Below are positions 1-10,500 of a stretch of DNA of 38,672 nucleotides, piece after piece. The stretch comes from Elysia marginata (taxonomy: Eukaryota; Mollusca; Gastropoda; Plakobranchidae). How positions within the stretch are numbered: the stretch's first letter is position 1; each line of letters begins with the position of its first letter. The stretch spans positions 286,974 to 325,645 of the forward strand of contig BMAT01010356.1 in NCBI GenBank assembly GCA_019649035.1, read 5' to 3'. The position numbers and the translations under genes were made by a program. The notes under the pieces were generated by a model. That model saw nothing but the letters and a program-made list of their open reading frames with translations. It did not search any database and was not told where the DNA came from.

Positions 1-193
1 TACTACTACTACTACTACTAAGACTATTATTACTACCACTACTGCTGCCACTACTAAAACTACTACAACTTCCATTACTAATATTATAACTACTATCTCT
101 ACTACTACTCTACTATTACTGCTACTACTACTACTGCTACGATTACTACTATTACTGCTACTATTACTACTACTACTACTACCGCCTCTACTC

Positions 194-230
<37 letters not shown>

Positions 231-293
231 AACTACTACTAATACTACTACTACTACTTCTACTACTACTACTACTTCACTACTTCTACAGCT
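1..293. repeat. Imperfect (TAC)n microsatellite
   Basis: Trinucleotide TAC/ACT repeat with scattered substitutions fills the left edge of the window and probably continues beyond it. Nothing coding is visible in it. Confidence 0.95.
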
Positions 294-1235
294 ACAACTG
301 TTTTAGTTCTTTTTACAACTTTATGATTTCCATAATATTTAGTGTTTATTATGACAACAAATCAAAACCTTTCTTTACCTTTTGATGTTTTTCGTTGATA
401 AAAATAGTCTTTCAATTTAAAAAATAACTTTTCGGCTTCTTTAATCTACGAGTTTTATAAACATTATGCTCATGAGTTTTCATTAGTAGTGGTGTTTTCA
501 GCCTAAATTAGACATATACATTTTGTTTCCAAATAGTTAGGAAAAATTGCGTTATTTGTCAATTTTCATAATGTTGATTTTAAGTGCATGTCCTTGACTT
601 TTAAGTAGGCCTATAATTATGACCCTTATTTGCGTGTTTAAAACAGAGTGCGCAAGGCCATCAGTGTAAACACTGCACAAGTCACTCAGATTAGCTCTAA
701 GCTTTGTCTTTTTAACAGCAAATTGTTATCTAATGATAATTTTCTTTGTGTGCTTCTGAATCTGATAAAGTAGAGGAGTTGTACCTCTGCATTTTGATAA
801 CATTAAAAAGGAATTAAACTATTTATCATAGTCTGACGAAGCGTTTAAAACTCACTATGTACAAGTGTTTTTTTGCGACTCGTGTACTTTCGTCAGACCA
901 TCCTACACAACAGAAGATCTAAATACTACAACAAGTTCCAGAAAGATCGGTGCATCAATTGCGATATTTGTTCGCATTGCTTAACTCTATGGCCTTGCCT
1001 TGATGTTATAGGTTGTTTTTCATCCAATAGACAAAAAAAATATAACAAAAATACATTAACCGTTTAGAAACATTGATGAATAAAAAGTTTGGTTTGAAAG
1101 GTCTAAATCATTAAATTAACAGCAGATTCAAGTAGGCTTAAGTAAAAATGGCCAAACAGATTTGTCTTTGGTACGATTCGAACCTTTATACTACAGCTTA
1201 AGACTAAGAGTTACTTCTACTTGGCCTACTTCTAC
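294..1235. other. AT-rich non-coding stretch
   Basis: No convincing exon, RNA gene or transposon remnant was seen on either strand. The short open frames here have no recognisable domain. A box-B-like GATTCGAACC at 1175-1184 is discussed among the rejected items. Confidence 0.6.
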
Positions 1236-1243
1236 TTCTTCTA

Positions 1244-1318
<75 letters not shown>
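1236..1318. repeat. (ACT)n microsatellite
   Basis: A nearly pure ACT run, perfect from about 1249 to 1318. It creates an artefactual poly-threonine open frame. Confidence 0.97.
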
Positions 1319-3217
1319 ACATTTCGATATGCGCAGGGCTTTTCCACGTCAAACCCCAAGGTTACCGAAAGTTTACTGGTTTAACTGAGTGAACTTTGCT
1401 TGACGATTTCTCAGTCCATATGGGACTATCCAGCGCGGGGCCAAAATTTTAAGCTTAGTCTTGTGCTATGGTGACTTTGTCAATAGTTAGTTCGCTATTC
1501 TATTCTTTTCTATACTACTCTAGTGAATTGTTTAAATAAGATACCAAGGGGGGAGATATAACGAGAGGAGGGGGTCTTAAACTGAGCGAGAGATGTGTAA
1601 AGAGGGAACGAGAGAAAGGATGAAAGAGAGGGTGAGAGAGAGGGACAGATAGTACGAGAGCGAGAAAGATAGAGGGCGAGAGAGAGGGAGAGAGAGAGAG
1701 AAGGGATGAGGGTTTGAGCTAGACTTGAGGGTGAGATTGGTTAAACTTATGTCCTGTAAATGTCTTTGGAATTTCTGATGCTTTAAGACAATAATTATTC
1801 GATGATGTCCCTTCTATTGGGGGTAAAGAGCCTGACTATGATGTTTAGTACGTTTAGGGATATAGTCAGTATCTCCTTTTGCGCATTTTTATTTTGTTTC
1901 TAAGATCGCTTGGATTAAAACAAACTATACACATTTTGGCTGAGACCTGGGATCGTACCTTGCCATCGGACCTAACATTTAAGTCAAAGTGGGGAAGGCA
2001 AGGATCCACTGTGGTCGATCACGACACCATATTTGGCATTTTCTGTGCCAGGATTTCTTTGTCAGCGAGTACTTTTCTTTTTGTTTTTCCTGTATTTTTG
2101 TTTACGTATTTTTCCCTTTTGGCTCTTCTTTTTTTCAGAGCTAGTTGGTTCGCTGAGGAACCCAACTTTGAGGGAGACCGACGTGTATAGGCAACTATTC
2201 AGTTGCTTTTCTAAAGGGTCAAGTACCCCAAGATCATTTACTGAGCTGGGTGGTACATTGGCAGAAGTAATTACTATGGGATCAAGATTATCGCTTGACT
2301 TGTCGGGTATGAGGGTTGTATAGGGGCAAACAGTTATGGAGGTCAAATTAGGGAGCACGCTGTGGATTCATCGAGATTTGACATAAGAAGAGAAAGAAGT
2401 GATAAAAGGAGGGGTATGTAGAGAGGGGGGTGGGGACACACAGCAGAACGCAAAAAGGTAGTTATTGGTTATTATTAAGGCTGCTATTCTAAAGAAACTG
2501 GCTTTACCGAAACATAATGGGTCTTATCTATCTAAGTGTCTATGACATATTAATACTATTATAACAGTAATAATATTATTCATAAAACTACGATGCAAAT
2601 ACAAACTTTAAAATTGACCATAATGATAACAATACCATCATTAAGAACAGCAGCAGTAATAGTGATAGTAATATTTTAAATCATTATCATGGTAAAGGTG
2701 AAAAAAAATAATAATAACAATGATAATAATAAAATTAATATTAATAATAGTAATTATAGTGATAATGAATTAACTCTAATACTCTCCTGAAGTAAAACGA
2801 AACGAAAGTATAAAGGAAGACAAAGGAAGACAAAAGGCAATTATTGTATTGCAGGCCTATAGATAAATGAATTTGTAAATGGAAAAAACATAAAGGTAAA
2901 TGAGAGGTCAGGATTCTTTCTTTTTTTTTGTTTACTTTTAATTATTATTTAATTCAGAAGGTGTTACAGCGTATGATATCCCTAAATCTGATCATGTAAT
3001 ATATTTGTAACGATTAAGTTTGAAACATTTTTAAATTTCTTATCTCATATTCTGCTCTTAATAAACTTATGAGGTGAGTGCATTTTCCTTGTCTGTGGTT
3101 TGAAATGCACATGTTTCCAATGGGTACTGTATGTGCATGTCTGTCTTACTTATTTAGGACTTAAACTTACAAATTTGAATTTGTTTCCTTAATTATACCC
3201 ATCTTTTTCTATCACTA

Positions 3218-3220
<3 letters not shown>
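1319..3220. other. Non-coding, low-complexity stretch
   Basis: This holds a GA-rich purine tract at about 1557-1711 and an AAT/ATA-rich tract at about 2540-2770. Between them, 1880-2360 is less repetitive, but its overlapping short frames on both strands show no domain. I see no gene. Confidence 0.6.
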
Positions 3221-3275
<55 letters not shown>

Positions 3276-3283
3276 TCACACAC
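3221..3283. repeat. Compound (CT)n(CA)n microsatellite
   Basis: CT dinucleotides (3221-3256) run directly into CA dinucleotides (3257-3283). Confidence 0.95.
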
Positions 3284-3396
3284 GCTTTCTTTGTCTCTCT
3301 TTGTCGATCTGTCTTACTTTTTCAAGGCTTTTCAGAGTCTTTCTCTTTTTTTTCTTTGGTAATTTTGGGGATCAATTTCTTTCCCAACCTACACGT

Positions 3397-3406
3397 ATCT
3401 CTCTCG

Positions 3407-3443
<37 letters not shown>

Positions 3444-3479
3444 CTCTTTCTCTCTCTCTCTTTCTCTCTTTCTCTGTCC
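3397..3479. repeat. (CT)n microsatellite
   Basis: Pyrimidine repeat TCTCTC with TTT interruptions. It generates spurious Ser/Leu and Arg/Glu frames on the two strands. Confidence 0.95.
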
Positions 3480-3839
3480 TTGTCTCTGTCTTTGTTTGTC
3501 TGTCTTGCTGTGTGCCTGTGTGTGTATGTGTATGTTGGGTCAAAATTTACTTTTTGTCTAAAGCATTTTGCTGTGAAACTTTGATGACTTGTAGACAAAC
3601 AATTCAAACTAAAATGTTTTACCTAACTTCTAAAAAACCTAAAAGAATTATAATAATAAAACATTAGCCTTCAATGATTTTCACCTTGAATAGAATATTA
3701 CAATTTGCAATGTGTGTGATTCTTAAAGACGCTTTAATCTACTATAAGAAAAGGCGCTAAATAGTGTTCCACTTTTATTAATACTATTATTATTAGTATC
3801 ACTTTATTTTATTATTATTATTATTTTAATTGTTAATTT

Positions 3840-3888
<49 letters not shown>

Positions 3889-4485
3889 TCATTATTATCA
3901 GTTTTATTATTATTCTCATTATTCTCATTATTATTATTATTAATTTTTTTTCTAACTTTTTTTACTCAAGGATGTGCTCTGCTGCTGTCTTCAAGAAAAG
4001 AAAAACAAGCAGAACATTGTAAAATCAACAAAAATTACTCGAATGCGAATATCCTTTACATCAGCTTGAGATGAATTTTATCAAAACTGAGATAAGTTGC
4101 TAAACTAAAAAAATATTTTATTCGTTCAGTAAACATACATACTTGTGGGGATTTTTAACGTAAAACAAAGAGTTTAAAAAACAATCCAAACCGTTTTTAA
4201 CTACCAAAAATGAACGCTTAGGTAGTAGAATCTGAGAGACAAAACATAATAGTGAAAAACCCAGTATTGCTCGTATTTACTGATTGTGCAGTTAAATAAC
4301 ATGAGCCAAAAGTTGGTTTTTTTTCATTATTTGTAAAAATTTGAATTTAAAGACTTCCATTGGTGTGTAATGAGCTATGATAACATTATGGCAACGAACA
4401 CTTTAAAGCTAACTTTCTGCAGTAAAAACGCTGGAACTTTTTTAATTTTGTCAAAAAAAATTTAAAAAGCATATCTCATCCATAG

Positions 4486-4488
<3 letters not shown>
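3480..4488. other. Non-coding stretch with an ATT array
   Basis: An ATT/TTA trinucleotide array lies at about 3770-3950. The rest is AT-rich sequence in which I see no gene. Confidence 0.65.

Positions 4489-4532
<44 letters not shown>
4489..4532. repeat. (CT)n microsatellite
   Basis: Perfect CT dinucleotide run of about 44 bp. Confidence 0.95.
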
Positions 4533-4534
<2 letters not shown>

Positions 4535-5019
4535 TACTCTGTTTGTATGTCTGCCTGTATTTTATGTTTCTTATACACAAAAATATAAACACAATATAAT
4601 AATGGTTAATTCTTAAAAAAGTTGTAAACTGATTCTGGAATGATTTTTTTTTCATAGAAAACGTAAATGTTGAACAACACTGTAAATATAAAATTACAAA
4701 GAAATAAAGCCCTATGATAGGTCAATAACTTAAATTAGGCGATTTTGTCCTATCTTTGCAGTTTTATACAAGACACAAGCAATCAACCTCCGAATGCATG
4801 TCAATATAAGCGGATTACACAGGAGATGTAAAAAGAGATTCTTATTCTGTAGCGGGGGTGGTGATAGGGTGGTAACCAGAATCATCACGAGCAACAGTTC
4901 ATGAATAAGTTTCCAAATAGTTTGATAACCTTATGAGAGACTAAAAAATTGCGGCACTCATAGTACATACAACGTTTCTGCTTCTCCCCTTTCCTACTTT
5001 TTCTCCGCCTGTTCCTGAT

Positions 5020-5125
5020 TCTCCTCCTCCTCTTTCTATTCTTTTTTCCCTCCTCCTCCTCCTCCTTTTCTTCTTCTTCTTCTCCCTATTTCTCTTCTTC
5101 TTCAACTTCTTTTTCTTGCTCTCCT
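5020..5125. repeat. (CCT/CTT)n polypyrimidine tract
   Basis: Interrupted CCT and CTT trinucleotides lie downstream of the 3' end of the protease-like gene at 5413-6486. The 104-residue Lys/Arg/Glu-rich frame on the minus strand comes from this tract and is not a gene. Confidence 0.85.
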
Positions 5126-5412
5126 TGGATTTAGCAATAACCACAAATTTCCTCTCCTTCTCCCAACACCTAAAGATAGTTCTAGTCTTGCACCACCGAA
5201 TGCAGTCTAAAGACTTCACACCTTTCCCTTTGCAGGCCAATCCACAACAAAGCAAATAAAACTCACTATTTCAAATAATTACAGTGTAGCTGGAAATACT
5301 AGCAATCCAAAAATTTCAAGCGCTGCCTATAGGCAGATAATTATGTCCATTTTACAGGGGACAACTACAACATGAGTCGTGGTTGGGTCCCTTCTGATGA
5401 TCTAAGGTGTAA

Positions 5413-6486
5413 CTAATAGTTTTCTTCGATTTCTTCTTCTTCCTCCTCTTCGGTCTCCTCAACATAGAAAGCGCCGGAGCCGCATTGGTTCAGTCCTCCT
5501 CTCACATTGCCCCAGCTGTGAGGGCCGGCTCCGGGCCAAACAACTTCTGAACCCGTGTAGTCCTGACCTACAGAACACAGGACCGGAGCGCCGCTGCTTC
5601 CATTACAGGTCTCTGCTGAATACGTGTACATAAAATCAGCCATCAGAGACTCCTCCGGACAAAAGTCAGCCTTTCCAGCTATCTCGCCAACAGTTATCTT
5701 TTTGGGTTTTCCATGAGGATGGGATATAACAACGCACAGGGAGGGCAACAATGCGTCTTTGATGTCCTTTTTCAAGTAATAACACATCCACATAGCGTCC
5801 TCTAGAGTCTGGAAAAGATGTTTGTCGTGCGTAGCGCAGCGCAAAATGCAAACATCGTTTCTAGGGTCGTTATCTTTTACATCGTATCCTAACACAGTCG
5901 TAATTTCAGAGTTGTCATCGTTGTGGAAAAAATCTACACTGGTCCACTGAGCCTCTTGCTTGTCGTAGACAACATGGCATGCAGTGAACACTTCAATATC
6001 CCACCAATCCGGTGATGATGATGGAGGATTATTCAGACAGATCTGGCAGGGGCAATGGCCTATTCCACGTTTGAGTCTGTAGACCCAACCAGTACCTAAG
6101 TGGGGAAGATAAGCTCCCCTGCTTCTTGCAAAGGTGTATCCATCTGGTCGATAAGTGCTAACGTAATTTATGCGCAACCGTACAACAAGTGATGCAAAGG
6201 TCTTGATATAATTTGCTAAACTTTCTTTAAAGATGCAATGGCTTGGAAGGTTTTTCTCGCAAAACTCAGAAAATGGAACAAAGTTCCTGTGATTGTTCTG
6301 GGTCTTTGTACAGTTGTCCCAAGCAAAAGTTGATTCGGCGTTAGCTGGCCATGAACCAAACACTTCGCACTCGTGCAAACCTGAATAAAGCAAACAGGCA
6401 GGCTCATTTGAATATAGATTTACATAGAGTTGTATCCTAGTAAACATATTTAACTCTACGAACTTTACAATGCTCATATCACTCAT
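5413..6486 (-). CDS. Trypsin-fold serine protease-like protein, single exon, 357 aa
   Basis: This is the only long intact reading frame in the window. The chymotrypsin-type signature is clear: a GTGWVY strand at residues 131-136, catalytic His in TACHVV (His171), Asp in NDVCIL (Asp211) and nucleophile Ser in CNGSSGAPVL (Ser298). The triad order and spacing fit the trypsin/HtrA fold. There is a Cys cluster CPCQIC (145-150) between the first strand and the His, an N-terminal part (1-125) I do not recognise, and a C-terminal acidic tail (about 343-355) encoded by a GAA/GAG repeat. No signal peptide or membrane helix is evident, so an intracellular location is inferred. The start is the first Met after an in-frame stop at 6514-6516; a spliced upstream exon cannot be excluded. 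By eye its base composition is less AT-rich than the flanks. No nearby AATAAA was seen on the minus strand. The substrate is unknown, and it could be an inactive homologue despite the intact triad. Confidence 0.85.
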   Translation of the reverse strand: MSDMSIVKFVELNMFTRIQLYVNLYSNEPACLLYSGLHECEVFGSWPANAESTFAWDNCTKTQNNHRNFVPFSEFCEKNLPSHCIFKESLANYIKTFASLVVRLRINYVSTYRPDGYTFARSRGAYLPHLGTGWVYRLKRGIGHCPCQICLNNPPSSSPDWWDIEVFTACHVVYDKQEAQWTSVDFFHNDDNSEITTVLGYDVKDNDPRNDVCILRCATHDKHLFQTLEDAMWMCYYLKKDIKDALLPSLCVVISHPHGKPKKITVGEIAGKADFCPEESLMADFMYTYSAETCNGSSGAPVLCSVGQDYTGSEVVWPGAGPHSWGNVRGGLNQCGSGAFYVEETEEEEEEEIEENY

Positions 6487-6658
6487 ATAACAAGATGACG
6501 AAACACACCAGAATTAAAAAAGAAACATGGGTGCTGTTGTATCTGTGTCTGAGTCTGTTTGTCTGTTCATGACGGTGGTATTCGTCCACTGCCCCAGGGT
6601 TGGCTTCAGAACTAATGTTAGAATTTGTGCACAAGACACGACATGCATGCATGTAAAA

Positions 6659-6710
6659 TTCTTGGTACTCATTCCCATTTGTGGCTCAGAGTATCATCCT
6701 TTATCATTAG
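6659..6710 (+). repeat. Inverted repeat, left arm (52 bp)
   Basis: The left arm begins TTCTTGGTACTCATTCCC and matches the reverse complement of 6895-6946 at 48 of 52 positions. The spacer is 184 bp. Similarity continues weakly outward through an ATGCATGTA block on both sides (about 6643-6654 and 6956-6966). The size suggests a foldback or MITE-like element, but no target-site duplication is obvious. Confidence 0.85.
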
Positions 6711-6894
6711 AAGACCTAACTTCATTGCAATTGGATAACAAATCAGCCAACTGGGTCAAAAACGTACTACAGGGACTGAAAAACGCAGGCAAACAATGAT
6801 ATATCAATTTGATCAAATTTTCCCTTATTGGATTCTTGGTTTTGTTATTTTAACTTCCCATCACCATCTCTTCTTCTTGTTGAGTCATTTGGAG

Positions 6895-6946
6895 CGAATG
6901 ATAAAGGGTGGTACTCTCAGCCACAAATGGGAATGAGTACCAAGAA
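6895..6946 (-). repeat. Inverted repeat, right arm (52 bp)
   Basis: Partner of 6659-6710. There are four mismatches, two of which would be G-U pairs in RNA. The arms lie about 170 bp upstream of the protease-like gene start. Confidence 0.85.
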
Positions 6947-7300
6947 TGTTAAAAAATACATGCATATTAAAATCAACGTGTGCTAGCGAAATTAACAGAC
7001 AGAAGAAGTTTTCTCAAAGTATAAGTTGGGGATCTAGAGTAAAAACCCTTTATATCCTGTGGGGATATGACGATTACGGATTAATATAAAAAAATCTTCC
7101 TGGAAATATATAGATTTTTTTTTTACAATATATGGTGTTGAATATATTTGAACTTGCGCATAAAATGTTTGACCGGGAGAAAGAAAGGGCGAGAAAACCA
7201 TTCTGAAATTTTGAGAGCCAAAATGTAGAGTGTCCAAGTATACTTGGTTCATAATCATCGATTATGTCATAATTATTAGAAAGACACCTGTTCATACCAT

Positions 7301-7443
7301 CTAGTGTTTAGGTGTTGATGAGATAGGGATACAGCCTTTTATAGAGTTGGGTATTATAATGCAACAAATACCAATAAAAGCCATGGTGAGCAATAACAGC
7401 TGACAAGTTCGTGCATACAAAGAAAAAAACTCAGATCCAAGGA
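7301..7443 (-). CDS. Candidate terminal exon with a membrane segment (hypothetical)
   Basis: A reading frame on the minus strand could start at a CTGGGCTCAG acceptor (AG at 7444-7445) with two bases completing a split codon, which matches the phase of the 42-nt exon at 8122-8163. It encodes 46 residues with a hydrophobic stretch, CQLLLLTMAFIGICCIIIP, and ends at TAG 7301-7303. The frame also extends upstream without a break, so the splice assignment is only one option. No homology is recognised. The joint model would give a small single-pass membrane protein. This is weak evidence, because one AG in the right phase is easily met by chance. Confidence 0.17.
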
Positions 7444-7612
7444 CTGAGCCCAGACGGACACCAAATTCAAGTAGTTTAAGCAAATGTTTATATCCAAAAA
7501 TAGCTACTGTTTGACGTTTACTAGAAAGCAAAAAAAGAGAATAAGAACAGATTCCCAAGAGCTTCACAATTTAAGAAAGTAGACTGTGGTTGCACTTTAA
7601 TTAAAACTTCTA

Positions 7613-7651
7613 GGCCCGGTTAAGGGCTATCTGTCAGTAAGTAACCGGGCC
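7613..7651. other. Small perfect hairpin
   Basis: GGCCCGGTTA (7613-7622) and its exact reverse complement TAACCGGGCC (7642-7651) are separated by 19 nt. The arms are GC-rich in AT-rich surroundings. The function is unknown and it may be incidental. Confidence 0.6.
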
Positions 7652-7996
7652 CTGATAAAGTAAGTACCCGCCCAAAAACTTTCGTGTTAACATTTTAAGT
7701 TTTAGACCATACCGTGTTTATCAGCACGAAGACTAAAACAGCACAGACTGATGTAGTTAGTCCAAAGGCCTGTCCTTGATAATACAGACCGACAATGTAT
7801 ACCGATGATTGTAATAATTGTGTTATATTAGCATCTGTTTGAACGTACAATATTTTAGATAGGTAGAAAGATATTTAAACAGCAGACAGATAAATAATAA
7901 AGCGAAAGAAAGAGAAAGAGAGGTGAATAGAGAGAGAGAGAGAAGGAAACAGACCAATTATATAGGTGGGTGAAGAATTATTAAATATCTCTATTT

Positions 7997-7998
<2 letters not shown>

Positions 7999-8037
<39 letters not shown>
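7999..8037. repeat. (GA)n microsatellite
   Basis: Pure GA run, with a second looser GA tract at about 7905-7945. Confidence 0.95.
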
Positions 8038-8041
<4 letters not shown>

Positions 8042-8121
8042 AAGAGATATTAAAGAAATTTTCGGAGAGAGACTTGTCATGCACAATTAACAAATCAAGT
8101 TTAATAAATAGAAGCAAATAC

Positions 8122-8163
8122 CTTGGTCTTTCTTCTGATCCTCGATACTTTTCCGATCTCCTG
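8122..8163 (-). CDS. Candidate 42-nt internal exon
   Basis: On the minus strand a T-rich tract ends in CCAG at 8164-8165. This opens a 42-nt segment that ends in CCAAG followed by GTATTTG. A second AG three bases in (NAGNAG) would give 39 nt without changing frame. Read in phase 1-1 it encodes AGDRKSIEDQKKDQ, a charged hydrophilic peptide. Both proposed first exons, at 12413-12485 and 12937-12961, end in phase 1 and could join here. I do not recognise the protein. The evidence is splice-site quality and phase agreement only; there is no homology. Confidence 0.35.
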
Positions 8164-8683
8164 CTGGAAAAAAAAATTACAACAGTAAATTTAATAGCTA
8201 TCCAGAAGAAAAAAAATAATTGATGAACTGCAAAATAAACACAAAGGCTGTCAGAAAGATGATAAAAATAGAATAAAAAATCTTTCCGTATCGCACACGC
8301 GACAAAATTCGTTTTTCCTAATAATTAATACTGCAAGAAAAGATTAAAGCATTATTAATGAAAATAAAAAAAAAAAACGGCAGTACTTTTATTATGAGTA
8401 ATAAAGTAGCCAGCGATGAAAACGGAGTTGTAGTAGTAAATAACTTGATTAAGAGAAGTAGATTAGTAGCGTTGATAGTAGCCCTTATTGTAGTGACATT
8501 ACAGGATCGGGGGCCATGAGAGGAGTAAAGTGCTGGTCGAACCACGTTGTGCTACGATGTAACGGTTAATGCATCATTTAGGGTGGCAAGAAAGCACAGG
8601 AAAAAGCGTAGCTGGGTGAGGGAGCACAAGTTTCACAACGCGCAGCTTCAACAATCTCTAGTTGACCTCTCTCAGAACCTGCA

Positions 8684-8758
8684 AATGGCAGGCACATCAA
8701 ACCTCTGATGTTAATATAAATAAAGAAGCAACATCAGAGGTTTGGTGTGCCTGCCATT
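8684..8758. other. 29-bp-stem hairpin with 17-nt loop
   Basis: Arms 8684-8712 and 8730-8758 are complementary over 29 positions with one T/G pair, so an RNA copy of the plus strand would be fully paired. The loop is AATATAAATAAAGAAGC. It sits a few hundred bases upstream of the decayed LINE. Possible explanations are a pre-miRNA-like hairpin, a template-switch inverted duplication, or a foldback element end. Confidence 0.85.
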
Positions 8759-9865
8759 CCTCAAGATAATGTAGACCCTGATAATGAATTGGGCGTATAC
8801 AGAGACACAGTCTATAGCACTGCTTAGGCTGTCCTCCAACACTTACAGAGTAAACTATGAGACTAGTGTGACGCAACCATTTTTCAGGTTGTGAGATTTC
8901 TGGAAAGAAAGTAAAGGAGTCCATGCACCTGGATGATCTACAGTCCCTCAGTGTCCAAACACGTACAGTTCAAGAAACCAAAAGTGATAGGTACGTATTG
9001 TTAAGCATCTGGGAGATGCTGGTTCAGATTCAAGGCAAAGACTGTAGACCTCCAGTCTTCTAGATGGTCTGAAAACAGAGTATATAGACCGTCAAACAGT
9101 TTCATGACTTCATTTTGAGCAGCTGACGGGACTCTACTGACTGACGAAAAATACATTCGTGAGCGTTGGGCAACTCACTTCAGTAAACTACTAAACAAAC
9201 TCTCCACAGACTGTCGAGGCGCAGGCATTTGGTGACATTCTGCAGCAATCTATAATATATAAGGTTTGACGACAGTTTCAAACGAGAGAAGACAGCGAAG
9301 GTCATTAAACAGCTCCAGATTCGTAAAGCTTAAGGTCTAGACAGAATTCTACCTAAAGTGTACAAGACGGACCAGCGTAACAGCATGTTACGAGTTTGCG
9401 GAAGGAATGGGAGCTGCCACAAGCTCTGAAACTGCCGATTTCTTACATTTTTGTATAGAAACAAATGCGATGAGACTTTTTTGTAGAAGCTTCATGGGCT
9501 CTCTTAGCATCGCAGTGAAAACTACAGATCGCATTCTTCTGAACAGAATAAAAAATCACCCGGTAGACAGCATGATCTGAGAAAGAAGAGGAACTGTGGA
9601 GATTATATCTACCGTCAGGCAGTTGCAAGAGAATGCACTAAAAACGTTAGGACCTGTTCGTGCTCTTAAAAGACGTAACCAAGGCCTTCGACCATCTTTT
9701 GAGCCACGGGCCATCTTTTCCGATGTGGAATGACTTCCCATAGTTTCGAAAATCATGCAGTCTTTCCATAAGGATGTATTAACTCGGGTGAATGATAACG
9801 TTAATAGAGATCAGTATGACCCTTTTTGAATTTCCTGTCTAACATGACGTCAACCAAGTTCTTGA

Positions 9866-9876
9866 CTGGCTCCTGC
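9866..9876. repeat. Target-site duplication, left copy
   Basis: CTGGCTCCTGC, identical to 10186-10196, flanks the SINE. Removing the SINE and one copy rejoins the LINE reverse transcriptase between its NQ(G)-type block and the LAP-type block. Confidence 0.8.
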
Positions 9877-10185
9877 TCGTTGGTTGGTTGTTTAAACTTT
9901 TACGTCTCTTTTCAACTACAAGGTTATATCAGAGACGGCGCTTGGAACAAGTGAAAGCGTGCTAGTACACTGTGAATATGTAAGGAGCGTTTGCACACAC
10001 CACACCCAGTCTCATTATCTTGACACCGGGACGACCAGACTTAGCAATAAATCCATAATGCCAGACACTGGGCGGATCAGTTGCTGATACCAGTTTTAAA
10101 GTCATTGGTTTGACTCGGCCGGGGATCGAACCCGCACCTCCCGATCTCTGAGCAAGTGTCTTACCGCTAGGCCACAGAGCCGGTG
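9877..10185 (-). mobile_element. tRNA-derived SINE, inserted in the LINE
   Basis: On the minus strand the 5' head reads like a tRNA. Box A is TGGCCTAGCGG (10164-10174) and box B is GGTTCGATCCC (10122-10132), with a GGGAGGTGC joint between them. The body continues through TCTGGTCGTCCCGGTGTC to a 3' end with GCGCCGTCTCTGATATAACC and AGAGACGTAAAA, followed by a short (AACC)-type tail. Boxes A and B would form an internal RNA polymerase III promoter. SINEs have no enzyme and rely on a partner LINE. The element is about 309 bp and is bounded by an 11-bp target duplication, so it is full-length or nearly so. The head and 3' end resemble SINEs I associate with gastropods; that association is from memory. 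Confidence 0.85.
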
Positions 10186-10196
10186 CTGGCTCCTGC
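10186..10196. repeat. Target-site duplication, right copy
   Basis: CTGGCTCCTGC, the partner of 9866-9876. Confidence 0.8.
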
Positions 10197-10500
10197 GCTT
10201 TTGAACCTTCTGTGCACACTGATGATCTTTGTCGCACTTTCTCAGGCCAGCGCTGGGATTAAGATTCTACGGATTTGACTGATGGAAATTTTTTTCAGTT
10301 GCGTCGACTGGTGGCCAATACCTTTATGTGGAGGTTTAGTACGTGATTTTCTCTTCGCGGATGATTGCGCACTTGCTGCTCATTTTGAAATAGAGCAGGC
10401 AACGCATAGACTCTCATCTGGCTCAAAATCCTTTGGACTAAGAGGCAGCATCAGAAAGACCGGAAGTGATGTGTCGGACAGCCCACAAAACCTGTAAGCC

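Larger units (their letters stand above)
9005..10500 (+). pseudogene. Decayed non-LTR retrotransposon (LINE) reverse transcriptase
   Basis: Several frames carry ordered pieces of a LINE ORF2. A DGTLLTDEKYIRERW segment (about 9124-9170) is the pre-RT linker. It is followed by a VYKTDQ-like piece (9360), RILLNRI (about 9533), a GTVEIISTVRQLQE block (about 9594-9635), TKAFD (9678-9692), a FPV..NDVNQ-like block ending at the SINE, the continuation LAPALLNLL after the SINE, and the catalytic motif LFADDCALAA with FADD at 10354-10365. Stops and frameshifts separate almost every block, so it is dead. The motifs fit a non-LTR element of broad CR1/Jockey/I-like type; the clade cannot be fixed by eye. 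The 3' end fades near 10500. It lies in the proposed first intron of the 12.9-7.3 kb gene, in the opposite orientation. Confidence 0.85.

Noticed and set aside
1165..1235. Second tRNA-like head (GATTCGAACC at 1175-1184)
   Set aside because: The T-stem bases do not pair (AAAGG against CGTAC) and there is no good box A at the right distance.
3301..3667. Overlapping frames on both strands around 3.3-3.7 kb
   Set aside because: All are translations of CT/GT dinucleotide repeats.
4941..5255. Lys/Arg/Glu-rich 104-residue frame on the minus strand
   Set aside because: It derives from the CCT/CTT tract, with no domain and no start context worth keeping.
6527..6799. 90-residue frame upstream of the protease gene on the plus strand
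   Set aside because: It runs through the left arm of the inverted repeat and has no recognisable domain or homologue.
10095..10185. A tRNA gene on the minus strand
   Set aside because: Box A and box B are present, but the cloverleaf pairing is poor. The sequence continues into a SINE body with a tail and an 11-bp target duplication, so it is the SINE head and not a functional tRNA.
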